Origin: Lactobacillus jensenii DSM 20557
Lineage (GTDB): Bacteria > Bacillota > Bacilli > Lactobacillales > Lactobacillaceae
Assembly: GCF_001436455.1 (NCBI RefSeq)
Contig: NZ_AYYU01000001.1
Span: forward strand, 4,243 to 68,242
Length of the DNA stretch: 64,000 nucleotides
Direction: 5' to 3'
The notes below the pieces were generated by a model. That model saw only the letters and a program-made list of their open reading frames with translations, was not told where the DNA came from and made no database searches. A program made the translations under genes and the position numbers. Positions 17,646-26,003 of the stretch are shown here, one piece after another. The number at the start of each line of letters is the position of its first letter. The stretch's first letter is position 1.

Positions 17646-19259
17646 TTGGATGATTTGATAAAAGATAAGAAATATATTTCCTGGCCTACCTTAACATTAA
17701 TGGCGTTTGTTACGGTTATTGGCTTGGATGACATCATGTATAACTTCCAAAACCAAGGTATGACTGTTATGACGTCTTGGGTTTTGATGTTATTTTTATA
17801 TGTTATTCCATATGCTTTAATGGTTGGTCAATTAGGATCAATCTTTAATAAAGGTGGTGGTGGTCTGTCATCTTGGGTTCGTGGAACTGATGGAGAATTT
17901 TTAGGCTACTTTACTGCTTGGACTTACTGGGCGGCTTCAATTCCTTATGTTGTTGATTCAGCAAATGAAATTATTGTTGATGTGGGATGGGCTTTTACTG
18001 GTTCAGAAAAATTCCAAGACAATATTTCTAACGCACAATTTACACTTTTGACTTTCTTGATGTTTATTATTTTTATTTTTATTGAAAGAAAGTTTGCTAA
18101 TTCAATGGAAGTCTTGTCAACAATTGGCGGGGCAATGATGTTTATCATGACTATGCTTTTTGTCTTTTTAGCTTTTGTTGGTTTGGCAAAATCTGGTGGT
18201 CATATGGCGACGCAGCCATTTACTTGGAAGACGATGATTCCAAAGTTTGATTTGAAATATTGGACTACAGTTGGGATGCTGATTTATGCAGTTAATGGAT
18301 CAGAGTTAGTTGCGCCATATGTAACTAGAATGAAAAAGCCTAAGACTGATTTCCCTAAAGCTATGATTGCTTTAGCAATAATGACAGCATTTTTAACTAT
18401 CTTTGGCTCATTTGCTTTGGGAATTTATTTCGATGCATATCATATGCCAAATGATTTAAAGATGAATGGTTCTTACTATGTCTTTGAAGCTGTTGGACAG
18501 CAATTTGGTATGGGTCATACATTGCTATATGTATATGCCTGGACTTCTGTATTTTATAATGCTGCCTTATTAGCAGTTTTATTAGATGCAATGACTAGAA
18601 TGCTTATTTCTGATACTGGTGATAAGTATATGCCAGAATTTTTACGTAAGACAACTAAGGATGGCTTGCCAATTAATGGTTATATTTTAACTGTTTCTCT
18701 TTCAGCATTTATAATGCTTTTAGGTGTCTTTTTACCTGATATGAATGATATTTTTAACTGGTTGTTAAACTTAAATGGTATTATTTCTCCAGGTGTAACT
18801 TGTTGGATTTTCTATTCATTTATGCGTGTAAGAAAAGATTCCCAAAAATATCCTTCTGAATATGTTTACATTAAAAATGATAAATTAGCTTATTTAGCTG
18901 GATTAGCATTATTGGTTGTTACAGCAGTTGCAACTATTTTGGGAATAGCTCCTCAAGATGTAAAGCAGTTTAGTGATATTTGGTGGTATGAATTAATCAT
19001 TAATATTATTGCAGTTGTTGTTTTGATTGGATTAGGAACGATTCTACCAGGGATTAGAAGACGTGAAGTTGAATATGGTATTGCCTTTTCTAAGAAGCAA
19101 TGGATTATTATGCTTGCTTTGATTATAGGTTCAATTGTTTTAGATGTTTACTTGGGTGGTACCAAGTTAGCTTTACGAGGATTGTATATCTTTATTGAAG
19201 CATGTCTTGCTTTACTTATTTGCTGGGTAGTTGGTCGCAAAAAGCCAATTGAAAATTAA
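17646..19259 (+). CDS. APC family amino acid transporter
   Basis: Polytopic membrane protein of 537 residues with about 12 to 14 hydrophobic segments and the APC start TLTLMAFVTVIGLDDIMYN. NGSELVAPYVTRMKKPKTDFPKA in the middle resembles glutamate/GABA-antiporter-like permeases. It starts at TTG with ACGGGG upstream. Substrate is not determinable from sequence; an amino acid or amine exchanger is likely. It forms its own unit between terminators. Confidence 0.85.
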   Translation: MDDLIKDKKYISWPTLTLMAFVTVIGLDDIMYNFQNQGMTVMTSWVLMLFLYVIPYALMVGQLGSIFNKGGGGLSSWVRGTDGEFLGYFTAWTYWAASIPYVVDSANEIIVDVGWAFTGSEKFQDNISNAQFTLLTFLMFIIFIFIERKFANSMEVLSTIGGAMMFIMTMLFVFLAFVGLAKSGGHMATQPFTWKTMIPKFDLKYWTTVGMLIYAVNGSELVAPYVTRMKKPKTDFPKAMIALAIMTAFLTIFGSFALGIYFDAYHMPNDLKMNGSYYVFEAVGQQFGMGHTLLYVYAWTSVFYNAALLAVLLDAMTRMLISDTGDKYMPEFLRKTTKDGLPINGYILTVSLSAFIMLLGVFLPDMNDIFNWLLNLNGIISPGVTCWIFYSFMRVRKDSQKYPSEYVYIKNDKLAYLAGLALLVVTAVATILGIAPQDVKQFSDIWWYELIINIIAVVVLIGLGTILPGIRRREVEYGIAFSKKQWIIMLALIIGSIVLDVYLGGTKLALRGLYIFIEACLALLICWVVGRKKPIEN

Positions 19260-19274
19260 AATAGATAATAAATT

Positions 19275-19306
19275 GACTTGAACTAATTTAGTTCAAGTCT
19301 TTTTTT
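19275..19306 (+). terminator. intrinsic terminator after the APC transporter
   Basis: GACTTGAACTA / TAGTTCAAGTC perfect 11-base stem, ATT loop, seven T. Confidence 0.9.
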
Positions 19307-19358
19307 AGAAAAAAATAAGCTGATTTTGTGTATTTATTGATTAGAAAGGAGGATACAT

Positions 19359-20336
19359 ATGGAAGTAAAACGTTGGGCTGAAGATTTAATAATTTCTGCG
19401 AAAGAACTAGGTACAAGTGATATTTTTATTTCTGGAAAACAGGATTTTTATGAAGTTAACTTTCGAACTAGTAAAGGTTTAATAAAACAAGAAAAGTTGA
19501 GTTTAGAGTTTGGTCAAGAAGTTATTAATTATTTTAAATTTATTGCACAGATGGATATTTCAGAGCATCGCCGTCCACAAGTTGGTAGTTACATTTTCAA
19601 AAAAGATAAAGAATCAATATTTTTACGTTTTTCTGTTTTAGGAGAATTTTCTGGTAAGGAGTCACTAGTTATTCGGTTAATTACCGAAATTAATAGTAAT
19701 CATTATTTCTTTATTGAACAGCTTGATATTTTAATGGGTGCTGCAATTAAAAGAGGGTTGATATTAACAAGTGGGCCAACCGGCTCAGGAAAAACTTCAA
19801 CTATGTATTATTTAGCTAAAAAATTGGCTAATAACAAAGTGGTGATGACAATTGAAGATCCTGTTGAAGTGTTTGAACCAGCATTTTTACAAACTCAAGT
19901 AAATCATGAAGCTGGAATTGATTATCAGAGTTTGTTAAAGGCTGCCTTGCGTCAGCGACCAGATATTTTAATTATTGGTGAAATTCGTGACAAAGTAACA
20001 GCAAGGTTAGCGGTTGATGCGGCTCTTAGTGGGCATTTAGTTTTGGCAACGGTTCATGCTAGGTCTACTTTACAAACAATAGCTAGATTAAAGGGATTAG
20101 GAATAGATTCAGTTGAATTAGCTAATTGTCTAAATTGTGTAAGTTATCAACGATTAATTCAAACAAAAAATGGAAGAAATGCCTGCTTATTGGATATTGT
20201 AAGTGGAGAAAAATTGAAAAAAGAAATTAATAAAGCTGAGCCTGGTGACTTTATTAATTGGCAAGAAAAGTTAGCAGAACTGCTGAAGGAGGAAAGAATT
20301 AGTGTCGATAGTTTTACCAATTTTCAGGAAGGATAA
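19359..20336 (+). CDS. comGA: competence pseudopilus ATPase ComGA
   Basis: Cytoplasmic secretion ATPase (PilB/GspE family) that powers assembly of the DNA-uptake pseudopilus. Walker A GPTGSGKTSTMYYL, Asp box TIEDPVE, Walker B ILIIGEIRD and His box GHLVLATVHA are intact. At 325 residues it lacks the Zn-finger region of longer GspE proteins, as usual for ComGA. AAAGGAGG precedes the ATG. First gene of comG; I see no streptococcal-type CIN box upstream. Confidence 0.93.
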   Translation: MEVKRWAEDLIISAKELGTSDIFISGKQDFYEVNFRTSKGLIKQEKLSLEFGQEVINYFKFIAQMDISEHRRPQVGSYIFKKDKESIFLRFSVLGEFSGKESLVIRLITEINSNHYFFIEQLDILMGAAIKRGLILTSGPTGSGKTSTMYYLAKKLANNKVVMTIEDPVEVFEPAFLQTQVNHEAGIDYQSLLKAALRQRPDILIIGEIRDKVTARLAVDAALSGHLVLATVHARSTLQTIARLKGLGIDSVELANCLNCVSYQRLIQTKNGRNACLLDIVSGEKLKKEINKAEPGDFINWQEKLAELLKEERISVDSFTNFQEG

Positions 20337-21303
20337 GTTAACTGCTCAGGAGCAATTGGAATTTTTAGAATATTTGGCCATGTCTTTAAAGAATGGTTTA
20401 TCTTTAGCAGAGAGTTTACAAGTTATGCCAGCTTTATGGTCAAAAAAGCAAATGTTATTGAAAAAAATAACATATTTGATGAAACAAGGGGTTAACTTTA
20501 GCCAAATTTTACAGCAAATGGGCTTTGGTAAAACCATTGCCAGTCAAGTTGACTTAGCGATGATGCAGGGAAATCTAAATGAATGTCTCAGTCAATTAGT
20601 TATTATTAATCGTTTAAAAGAACAACAGGTAAAAAAGCTAAAAGCCGAATTATCTTATCCAATAACTTTGTTTGTTTTAATGATTTTTATGTTGCTATTT
20701 ATGCAAAACTTCTTGAGTAGTCAATTAGGACAAGAAGATGGAACTGCAAATTTAGTTTTTGCGAGTCTTATTATTATGGCTCTCGGAATAAGTGGAGCTA
20801 TAGCTAGAATTGCTATTTTACTAAAAAAGCAGGATTATAATGCCTTAAAGAAATTGCAACATTATCCAATTATTGGAAAAATAACGAGATTATACGTTTT
20901 TTATATGTTAAGTTCTGAATTTGGAATGATGTTAGGTGCAGGCTTTACTTTCCCAGAAATTTGTAAGTTGTTTGCTAGACAAGAAGAAGGCTCATTACAG
21001 GAATATTTAGGAAGAAAAATGCTTGCGCAATTTGAAGCAGGTAAAAGTATGACAGAGATTATTCGAAATGAAGTTTTTTTGCCAGATAATTTGCTTTTGT
21101 TTGTAGAAACCGGTGCTAATAAAAAAGAACTAGGCTTAAAATGCACAATTTTGGCTAAAGGCTTTTTCCGTGATTTGACGCAAGGTTTAGAACGAATGAT
21201 TGTTAATGTACAACCAATTTGTTTTATTTTTATTGGAATTTGCATAATTGGGATGTATTTGAAGATGTTACTACCAATGTATGCATTGATGCAAAATATG
21301 TAG
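20302..21303 (+). CDS. comGB: competence pseudopilus membrane platform protein ComGB
   Basis: GspF/PilC-type polytopic platform protein with two GspF repeats and three strong membrane spans (about 116-136, 150-170, and near the C-terminus). It starts at GTG 20302, with AAGGAGG upstream, overlapping comGA by 35 bases. It is expected to couple ComGA to the pseudopilins. Confidence 0.9.
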   Translation: MSIVLPIFRKDKLTAQEQLEFLEYLAMSLKNGLSLAESLQVMPALWSKKQMLLKKITYLMKQGVNFSQILQQMGFGKTIASQVDLAMMQGNLNECLSQLVIINRLKEQQVKKLKAELSYPITLFVLMIFMLLFMQNFLSSQLGQEDGTANLVFASLIIMALGISGAIARIAILLKKQDYNALKKLQHYPIIGKITRLYVFYMLSSEFGMMLGAGFTFPEICKLFARQEEGSLQEYLGRKMLAQFEAGKSMTEIIRNEVFLPDNLLLFVETGANKKELGLKCTILAKGFFRDLTQGLERMIVNVQPICFIFIGICIIGMYLKMLLPMYALMQNM

Positions 21304-21313
21304 GAGGAATATG

Positions 21314-21643
21314 ATGAAAAAGTTTAAGGATTTAGTAAAAAAGTTAAAAATGCAAACTGTTAAAGGATTTACTTTAATTGAAATGGTAATTGTAGTTGCG
21401 ATTATTGCAATTTTATTAATCTTAGTAGTACCTAATTTAACTAACCAAAAAAGTAATGCAGAAGCCAAGACGGATGAGGCATTTCAGACTACCTTGCAGT
21501 CACAAGTGACTTTGGCAGAAGAAGATGGTAAAAAAATAACTTCTTGGGATCAATTATTAGAAGCTAAATATATTTCAGAGAAACAAGCTAAAAAGGCACA
21601 AGAAAAATTTGTGATTACAAATGGTGAAGTTGTTAAGAAATAA
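21314..21643 (+). CDS. comGC: major competence pseudopilin ComGC
   Basis: Class 3 prepilin: short basic leader ending VKG, cleaved by ComC before FTLIEMVIVVAIIAILL, with the conserved Glu at +5. About 109 residues. I prefer the second ATG (21314), because GGAGGA leaves only 2 bases before the first. It is expected to be the main subunit of the pseudopilus. Confidence 0.93.
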   Translation: MKKFKDLVKKLKMQTVKGFTLIEMVIVVAIIAILLILVVPNLTNQKSNAEAKTDEAFQTTLQSQVTLAEEDGKKITSWDQLLEAKYISEKQAKKAQEKFVITNGEVVKK

Positions 21644-22052
21644 GATTAAGGCTTTTACCCTTATTGAAACGGTTATTACATTAGGAATTGTTTCAATGAT
21701 TCTCACGATTGGCTGGTTAAATTTTTCTACTATTAAAGAAAAAATGCTAATTGATAATACTAGTATGCAAGTTAAAGTTATTCTTAATCAGGTATTACGT
21801 CAGGCTAGTATTACTAATAGGCTTTATATGATTGATTATTATAGGTCGGATAACTTATTAATTGTTAAAGAACCAAATGGAAAAATAAAAAAATATTCTT
21901 TGCCTGAAGAGGTAAAGATATATAATTTGGCAAAAACTAATATTGAGCAAACGGGTTATATTGCGCCAAAAACAATAACCTTTCAAACTGAACACTATAA
22001 AAAGCAACTTCGGATTCAATTAAAGTGGGGAAAAATCAATGAAACAAGTTAA
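21621..22052 (+). CDS. comGD: minor pseudopilin ComGD
   Basis: Prepilin-like protein with leader ending KIKA then FTLIETVITLGIVSMILTI, followed by a ~110-residue globular part. It overlaps comGC by 23 bases, and no strong ribosome binding site precedes it, so translational coupling is likely. Confidence 0.88.
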   Translation: MVKLLRNKIKAFTLIETVITLGIVSMILTIGWLNFSTIKEKMLIDNTSMQVKVILNQVLRQASITNRLYMIDYYRSDNLLIVKEPNGKIKKYSLPEEVKIYNLAKTNIEQTGYIAPKTITFQTEHYKKQLRIQLKWGKINETS

Positions 22053-22251
22053 AGGCTTTCTATTGATTGAAGCAGCAATTAGTCTAATTATTTTATTGTT
22101 GTGTCTAAATTTGTTTGTTTATTGCCTTACTGAAACAAGAAAAATTGAAGCCAATTCGCAAATAAAGAGTGATCGAGCATACGCTCATTATATATTGAGA
22201 AAATATCATTTACATAAAATTAAAGTTCATGGAATTGAATATGAAGATTAA
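22039..22251 (+). CDS. comGE: minor pseudopilin ComGE
   Basis: A 70-residue protein starting KQVKGFLLIEAAISLIILL, a prepilin signal with Glu at +5 and a hydrophobic helix. Placed as ComGE by order. GGGG lies upstream of the ATG. Its first codons share 18 identical bases with the start of comGF. Confidence 0.8.
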   Translation: MKQVKGFLLIEAAISLIILLLCLNLFVYCLTETRKIEANSQIKSDRAYAHYILRKYHLHKIKVHGIEYED

Positions 22252-22744
22252 ACAAGTTAAAGGCTTTTTATTAGTAGAAGCAATAATAAGCATAGCAATT
22301 ACCTTACTTTGTTTAATGATGCTAACTAATTTATTGGGGTTATTTAAACAGTATCGACAAGTTGAACACTATGGTAATGAATTGGTTTTAAGCTATGTTC
22401 AATTAAATAACTTTATTGAAACGAGCGATTATATTGAGATTGATCAAAAAGAAAGTAATTCAAAAAAGGTAATATTTAAGCGAGAAGAAGCAGGAAAAGT
22501 AACTAATTATGTTCTTGAGTATTACAACAAATCAATGTTGCGTTTAACCGCAAGTCAAGGTGGACATATACCTTTATTAATGAAAGTGAAACAAAGCGAT
22601 TTTGATATAGATGGTCAGAAATTAAAAGTAAGAATTACTGAGTGGAAAAACGGAGAGAGTGAGTGGTTTTTTGATCTTTCTAGTAAAAATAAACCAGCTG
22701 ATGAAAAAATGGAACAAGATGATAAAAGTCAGGATAAACGGTAG
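22241..22744 (+). CDS. comGF: minor pseudopilin ComGF
   Basis: 167 residues starting KIKQVKGFLLVEAIISIAIT, again a prepilin signal, with a ComGF-type globular domain ending in a charged Lys/Asp-rich tail. I start at ATG 22241, which overlaps the comGE stop; the frame opens at 22229. The assignment rests on order and length. Confidence 0.82.
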   Translation: MKIKQVKGFLLVEAIISIAITLLCLMMLTNLLGLFKQYRQVEHYGNELVLSYVQLNNFIETSDYIEIDQKESNSKKVIFKREEAGKVTNYVLEYYNKSMLRLTASQGGHIPLLMKVKQSDFDIDGQKLKVRITEWKNGESEWFFDLSSKNKPADEKMEQDDKSQDKR

Positions 22745-22868
22745 TATATTGATTAGTACGATTCTCTTGTTATTAGCTATTTTGCTTTTTTTGCAATATT
22801 ATCAATTTATTTTCGTAAAGACTGTTGAAAATAACCAACTTTTAGTCAAATACTTTGAAAGTAAGTGA
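22719..22868 (+). CDS. comGG: short ComGG-like protein
   Basis: About 49 residues with one membrane helix (SILISTILLLLAILLFLQYY) and a short outside tail. It occupies the ComGG position but is about half the usual ~100-125 residues and has no prepilin FTLxE box. ATG 22719 or ATG 22701 could be the start, both inside comGF. Possibly a reduced ComGG; function is uncertain. Confidence 0.6.
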   Translation: MIKVRINGSILISTILLLLAILLFLQYYQFIFVKTVENNQLLVKYFESK

Positions 22869-22874
22869 GTTCCC

Positions 22875-22904
22875 TTGCATGTCATAACCTCTTTCTTTTA
22901 AAAT
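22875..22904 (+). promoter_or_regulatory. putative promoter of ytxK-ackA
   Basis: TTGCAT (22875-22880) and TAAAAT (22899-22904) at 18-base spacing in the 64-base gap after comGG. Confidence 0.4.
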
Positions 22905-22932
22905 GTTATAGAAGAAAAAGGGGTTTGATTAA

Positions 22933-23931
22933 ATGAAAAATATTGAAGCAATTTTTGCACAATTTTTAGAAGTAGTTCAAATTTTACAAAAAAACTTAAA
23001 TGTCCCATTTGCCGGTGCTGTAACTGAAACTTTTGATAATTTAGAAAATGGCAAGATAAAAGTAGAAATGGGTGCACCTGATAAAGAAGCTGTAGCTTTG
23101 CTATCTAAAAAATATCAGGAATTAAATTATGATAAACTTCCAAGTACTCAAAAATACTTGGTATTTACTTTATTGACTCTAAAAGCAATGAAAGAAGATG
23201 GCCGAAACTATTCTCAAATGCCAACTCCGCCAGTTTTGGCAACAGTAGTTGCAATGGTCTGGGATAAGTTAATTACTAAAACAGAATTATCTGTTGTTGA
23301 TCCAGCAATTGGAACGGGGAGTTTGCTATATACGGTTATTGATCAACTTGTGCAAAGCCACCATTCTCAAAACCAATATCGTTTAGCAGGAATAGATAAT
23401 GATGAATCAATGCTCGATTTAGCAGATGTTGGTGCACATTTAAACAATTATAAGATTGACTTGTATTGCCAAGATTCATTAGAAAATTGGTTAATTGAAA
23501 AACCAGATGTAATAGTATCCGATCTACCTGTTGGTTATTATCCAATTGATAAAAATGCCAAGAATTTTGCTACTCAAGCCAAAGAAGGACATTCGTTAGC
23601 CCATGAATTACTAGTTGAACAAACAATTAAAAACTTAGCTCCTGCTGGTTATGCATTTTTATTAGTCCCAAATAGTCTTTTAGGTGGAAAACTAGGAGCT
23701 GAATTTATGCCATGGCTTGCTAAGAAAGTATATTTACAAGCAGTAGTTCAGTTGCCAAACGATTTATTCCAAAATCCATTGAATCAAAAGTCTTTGTTAG
23801 TTTTCCAAAATCATGGTGAAAATGCGCAAAGTAGGGATGTATTATTAGCTAAACTTGGTTCACTTAAAGAAGAAAAATCTTTAGTTGACTTCAACCAAAA
23901 ATTAAACGAGTGGTATACTAAAAAAAGATAG
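22933..23931 (+). CDS. ytxK: class I SAM-dependent methyltransferase (YtxK type)
   Basis: N6-adenine-methylase-like fold. Motif I is DPAIGTGSLLYTV and motif IV reads SDLPVGYYP in place of the NPPY of active DNA adenine methylases. In lactic acid bacteria this gene commonly sits between comG and ackA, as here. AAAGGGG precedes the ATG. Whether it methylates DNA is unproven; there is no target-recognition domain or restriction partner. Confidence 0.85.
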   Translation: MKNIEAIFAQFLEVVQILQKNLNVPFAGAVTETFDNLENGKIKVEMGAPDKEAVALLSKKYQELNYDKLPSTQKYLVFTLLTLKAMKEDGRNYSQMPTPPVLATVVAMVWDKLITKTELSVVDPAIGTGSLLYTVIDQLVQSHHSQNQYRLAGIDNDESMLDLADVGAHLNNYKIDLYCQDSLENWLIEKPDVIVSDLPVGYYPIDKNAKNFATQAKEGHSLAHELLVEQTIKNLAPAGYAFLLVPNSLLGGKLGAEFMPWLAKKVYLQAVVQLPNDLFQNPLNQKSLLVFQNHGENAQSRDVLLAKLGSLKEEKSLVDFNQKLNEWYTKKR

Positions 23932-23963
23932 TTTGTGAAATTAAATTAAAGGAGTATCACTCT

Positions 23964-25151
23964 ATGAAAAAAGTTTTAGCGATTAATTCAGGTAGTTCAT
24001 CGTTTAAATATAAATTATTTGGCTTACCTGATGAAACTGTTCTAGCAGAAGGTCTTGGTGATCGAATTGGGCTTGCTGGTTCTACTTTTGAAATGAAGTT
24101 TGGAAATGGTCAAAAGTATTGCGAAGAAGTTGCATTACCAGATCAAGAAACAGCTGTGAAAATCTTACTTGATTGGCTGAAAAAGTATGATGTAGTTAAT
24201 GATTTAACAGAAATTGTAGGTGTTGGTCATAGAATTGTTAGTGGTGGTGAAGAGTTTACTGATTCTGCCATTATTGATGAAAAAAACTTACAAAAAATTT
24301 TTGATTTAACTGATTATGCACCATTACATAATCCTGCAGAAGGTCGTGGGATAAAAGCTTTCATGAACTTGCTTCCAGGAGTTCCTCAAGTTGGTGTTTT
24401 TGATACTTCTTTCCACCAGACAATGGATGAAGTTCACTACCTTTATTCTGTACCTTTTGAATATTATGAAAAATATAAGGCACGTAAATATGGAGCTCAT
24501 GGTACTAGTGTAAGATATGTTGCGAATAGAACAGCTGAACTTTTACATAGAGATTTATCCGATCTCAAGATGATTATTTGTCACTTAGGATCTGGGGCTT
24601 CAATTACTGCTGTAAAAGATGGTAAGTCATTTGACACTTCAATGGGCTTTTCACCATTAGCAGGTGTTACAATGGGAACTCGCTCCGGAGATGTTGACGC
24701 ATCCTTAATCCAATTCATTATGGATAAAGAAGGGATTAAGAACATTGATGATATGATTGATATTTTGAATCATAAGTCAGGACTTCTTGGTATTAGTGGC
24801 ATATCTTCAGATATGAGAGACCTTGAAAGTAGTGACACAAAGCGTGCAAAATTAGCTCGTGACATTTTTGTTAACCGTGTAATTCGTTATGCTGGTTCAT
24901 ATGCAGTTGAAATGGGTGGTATCGATGCTCTTGTCTTTACTGCTGGAATTGGGGAACATGATGCCAATATTCGTGCAGGAATTATGAAATTATTTGAATG
25001 CATGGGTCTTGATCCAGACTTTGAAGCTAATAAGACAAATGGTGAAAAGTTAATTTCTAAAAAGGGTTCTAAGATTGCAGCATTAATTGTTCCAACTGAT
25101 GAAGAATTGATGATTGAACGTGATGTTGTTCGTTTAGCACACTTAGATTAA
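23964..25151 (+). CDS. ackA: acetate kinase
   Basis: Converts acetyl phosphate and ADP to acetate and ATP, the energy-yielding end of pyruvate or phosphoketolase metabolism. ASKHA-family signatures are all present: NSGSSSFKYKLF, RIVSGGE, FDTSFHQTM, HLGSGASI, TRSGDVD and TAGIGEH. 395 residues is standard. AAAGGAG lies upstream. No cre site is visible in the 32-base gap before it. Confidence 0.97.
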   Translation: MKKVLAINSGSSSFKYKLFGLPDETVLAEGLGDRIGLAGSTFEMKFGNGQKYCEEVALPDQETAVKILLDWLKKYDVVNDLTEIVGVGHRIVSGGEEFTDSAIIDEKNLQKIFDLTDYAPLHNPAEGRGIKAFMNLLPGVPQVGVFDTSFHQTMDEVHYLYSVPFEYYEKYKARKYGAHGTSVRYVANRTAELLHRDLSDLKMIICHLGSGASITAVKDGKSFDTSMGFSPLAGVTMGTRSGDVDASLIQFIMDKEGIKNIDDMIDILNHKSGLLGISGISSDMRDLESSDTKRAKLARDIFVNRVIRYAGSYAVEMGGIDALVFTAGIGEHDANIRAGIMKLFECMGLDPDFEANKTNGEKLISKKGSKIAALIVPTDEELMIERDVVRLAHLD

Positions 25152-25160
25152 GCAAAATAC

Positions 25161-25189
25161 TTGAGGATATAGTAATTTATCGTTATAAT
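25161..25189 (+). promoter_or_regulatory. promoter of tmRNA
   Basis: TTGAGG (25161-25166) and a perfect TATAAT (25184-25189) at 17-base spacing, 18 bases before the mature tmRNA 5' end. The -10 box falls in the loop and right arm of the ackA terminator. Confidence 0.7.
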
Positions 25190-25206
25190 TACTATGTCCT
25201 TTTTTA
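25163..25206 (+). terminator. intrinsic terminator of ackA, overlapping the ssrA promoter
   Basis: GGATATAGTAATT / AATTACTATGTCC form a 13-base stem with one G-T pair around a 9-base loop, then six T. The tmRNA promoter lies inside this hairpin. Confidence 0.8.
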
Positions 25207-25207
25207 T

Positions 25208-25570
25208 GGGGATGTTTTGGGATTCGACAGGCGTAGATCTGCTCTGACTGCGATTCGTAGGTTACGTCTACGTAAAAACGTTATCAGTTAAATATAACTG
25301 CAAAAAACAATAATTCTTACGCATTAGCTGCTTAGTCAGCGTGTGTTGCCTCTTAGCGATTCACCTATGGTTGCTAATTGGTATCAACTCTAATAGGTTA
25401 CGCTTAGTTTTGCCACCTGAGAGAATAAGAAGAGAATTTGCAGGTTAGTTAGGTTCTACTAGCCCTGATATATGGCGTTTGAACCTAATGAAATTCAAAT
25501 AATATCTCTATGATCGTAGAGGTTAGTGATGGAATGCGTTTGGACAGGGGTTCAACTCCCCTCATCTCCA
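25208..25570 (+). ncRNA. ssrA: transfer-messenger RNA (tmRNA)
   Basis: Rescues stalled ribosomes. The 5' end GGGGATG pairs with CATCTCC at 25563-25569 to form the tRNA-like acceptor stem, and the T-arm GGTTCAACTCC precedes it. The resume codon GCA at 25300 opens the tag AKNNNSYALAA, ending with TAG at 25333-25335. The genome has ACCC after the stem, so the CCA end is not encoded exactly. The 3' end is a classical integration site for phages, and a prophage remnant follows directly. Confidence 0.95.
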
Positions 25571-25581
25571 CCCAGAAGAAT

Positions 25582-25617
25582 AAAAAGCCCGGTATATCAA
25601 TATACTTGGGCTTTTTT
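25582..25617 (+). terminator. intrinsic terminator of tmRNA
   Basis: AAGCCC / GGGCTT outer stem plus inner GTATAT / ATATAC pairing, followed by six T. Confidence 0.85.
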
Positions 25618-25627
25618 GGTTGAAAAT

Positions 25628-25647
25628 AACCAACTTTTAACCAACTT
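25628..25647 (+). repeat. AACCAACTT direct repeats (possible integrase arm sites)
   Basis: AACCAACTT occurs at 25628-25636 and 25639-25647, 11 bases apart, next to the integration site. Short direct repeats beside att cores are typical arm-binding sites of tyrosine recombinases; binding here is inferred. Confidence 0.35.
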
Positions 25648-25691
25648 GAGCAAAAATAAAAATATAAAAAGCAACTAGACCAATTTTAGAT

Positions 25692-25723
25692 AAAAATAAA
25701 AAGCCAACAATAATTGCTGGCTT
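25692..25723 (-). terminator. intrinsic terminator of the integrase gene
   Basis: On the minus strand AGCCAGCAAT / ATTGTTGGCT form a 10-base stem with a G-T pair, followed by TTTTTATTTTT. Confidence 0.7.
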
Positions 25724-25892
25724 AAATATTTAAATCATTTATCGATTGAGCAACTTTTTTCTTGCTCTGATTGGTAACGTGAGTATATATATTGAGAGTC
25801 ATCTCTACAGTTTCGTGTCCCAGTATTGCCTGAACATCTGATGGTTTGATATACGGATTAGACTCAATGAGTAGTGAGGCAAAGGAGCGATT
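25722..25892 (-). pseudogene. int: phage integrase (tyrosine recombinase), C-terminal fragment
   Basis: The last ~56 codons of a tyrosine integrase are readable: RSFASLLIES, then SDVQAILGHETVEMTLN with the catalytic His, and IYTHV with the nucleophile Tyr, ending before a terminator. Upstream the frame hits TGA at 25893-25895 and the preceding catalytic HxLR box is gone, so the gene is truncated and inactive. Its position, reading toward tmRNA, is that expected for a phage integrated at ssrA. Confidence 0.85.
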
Positions 25893-25910
25893 TCAAGTAA
25901 TCGCTCTTTT
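25885..25910 (+). terminator. terminator-like hairpin at the deletion junction
   Basis: GAGCGATT / AATCGCTC perfect 8-base stem, 6-base loop, four T. The left arm is integrase coding sequence and the right arm precedes portal coding sequence, so it may be an accident of the junction. Confidence 0.4.
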
Positions 25911-26003
25911 ATTTATCCCAAAGACACAGAACTTACTGGTAATGATTTAATTGAGTTTATCAATTACAACGATAGCCATCTCAAGCCTCATTATCGCACT
26001 AAT

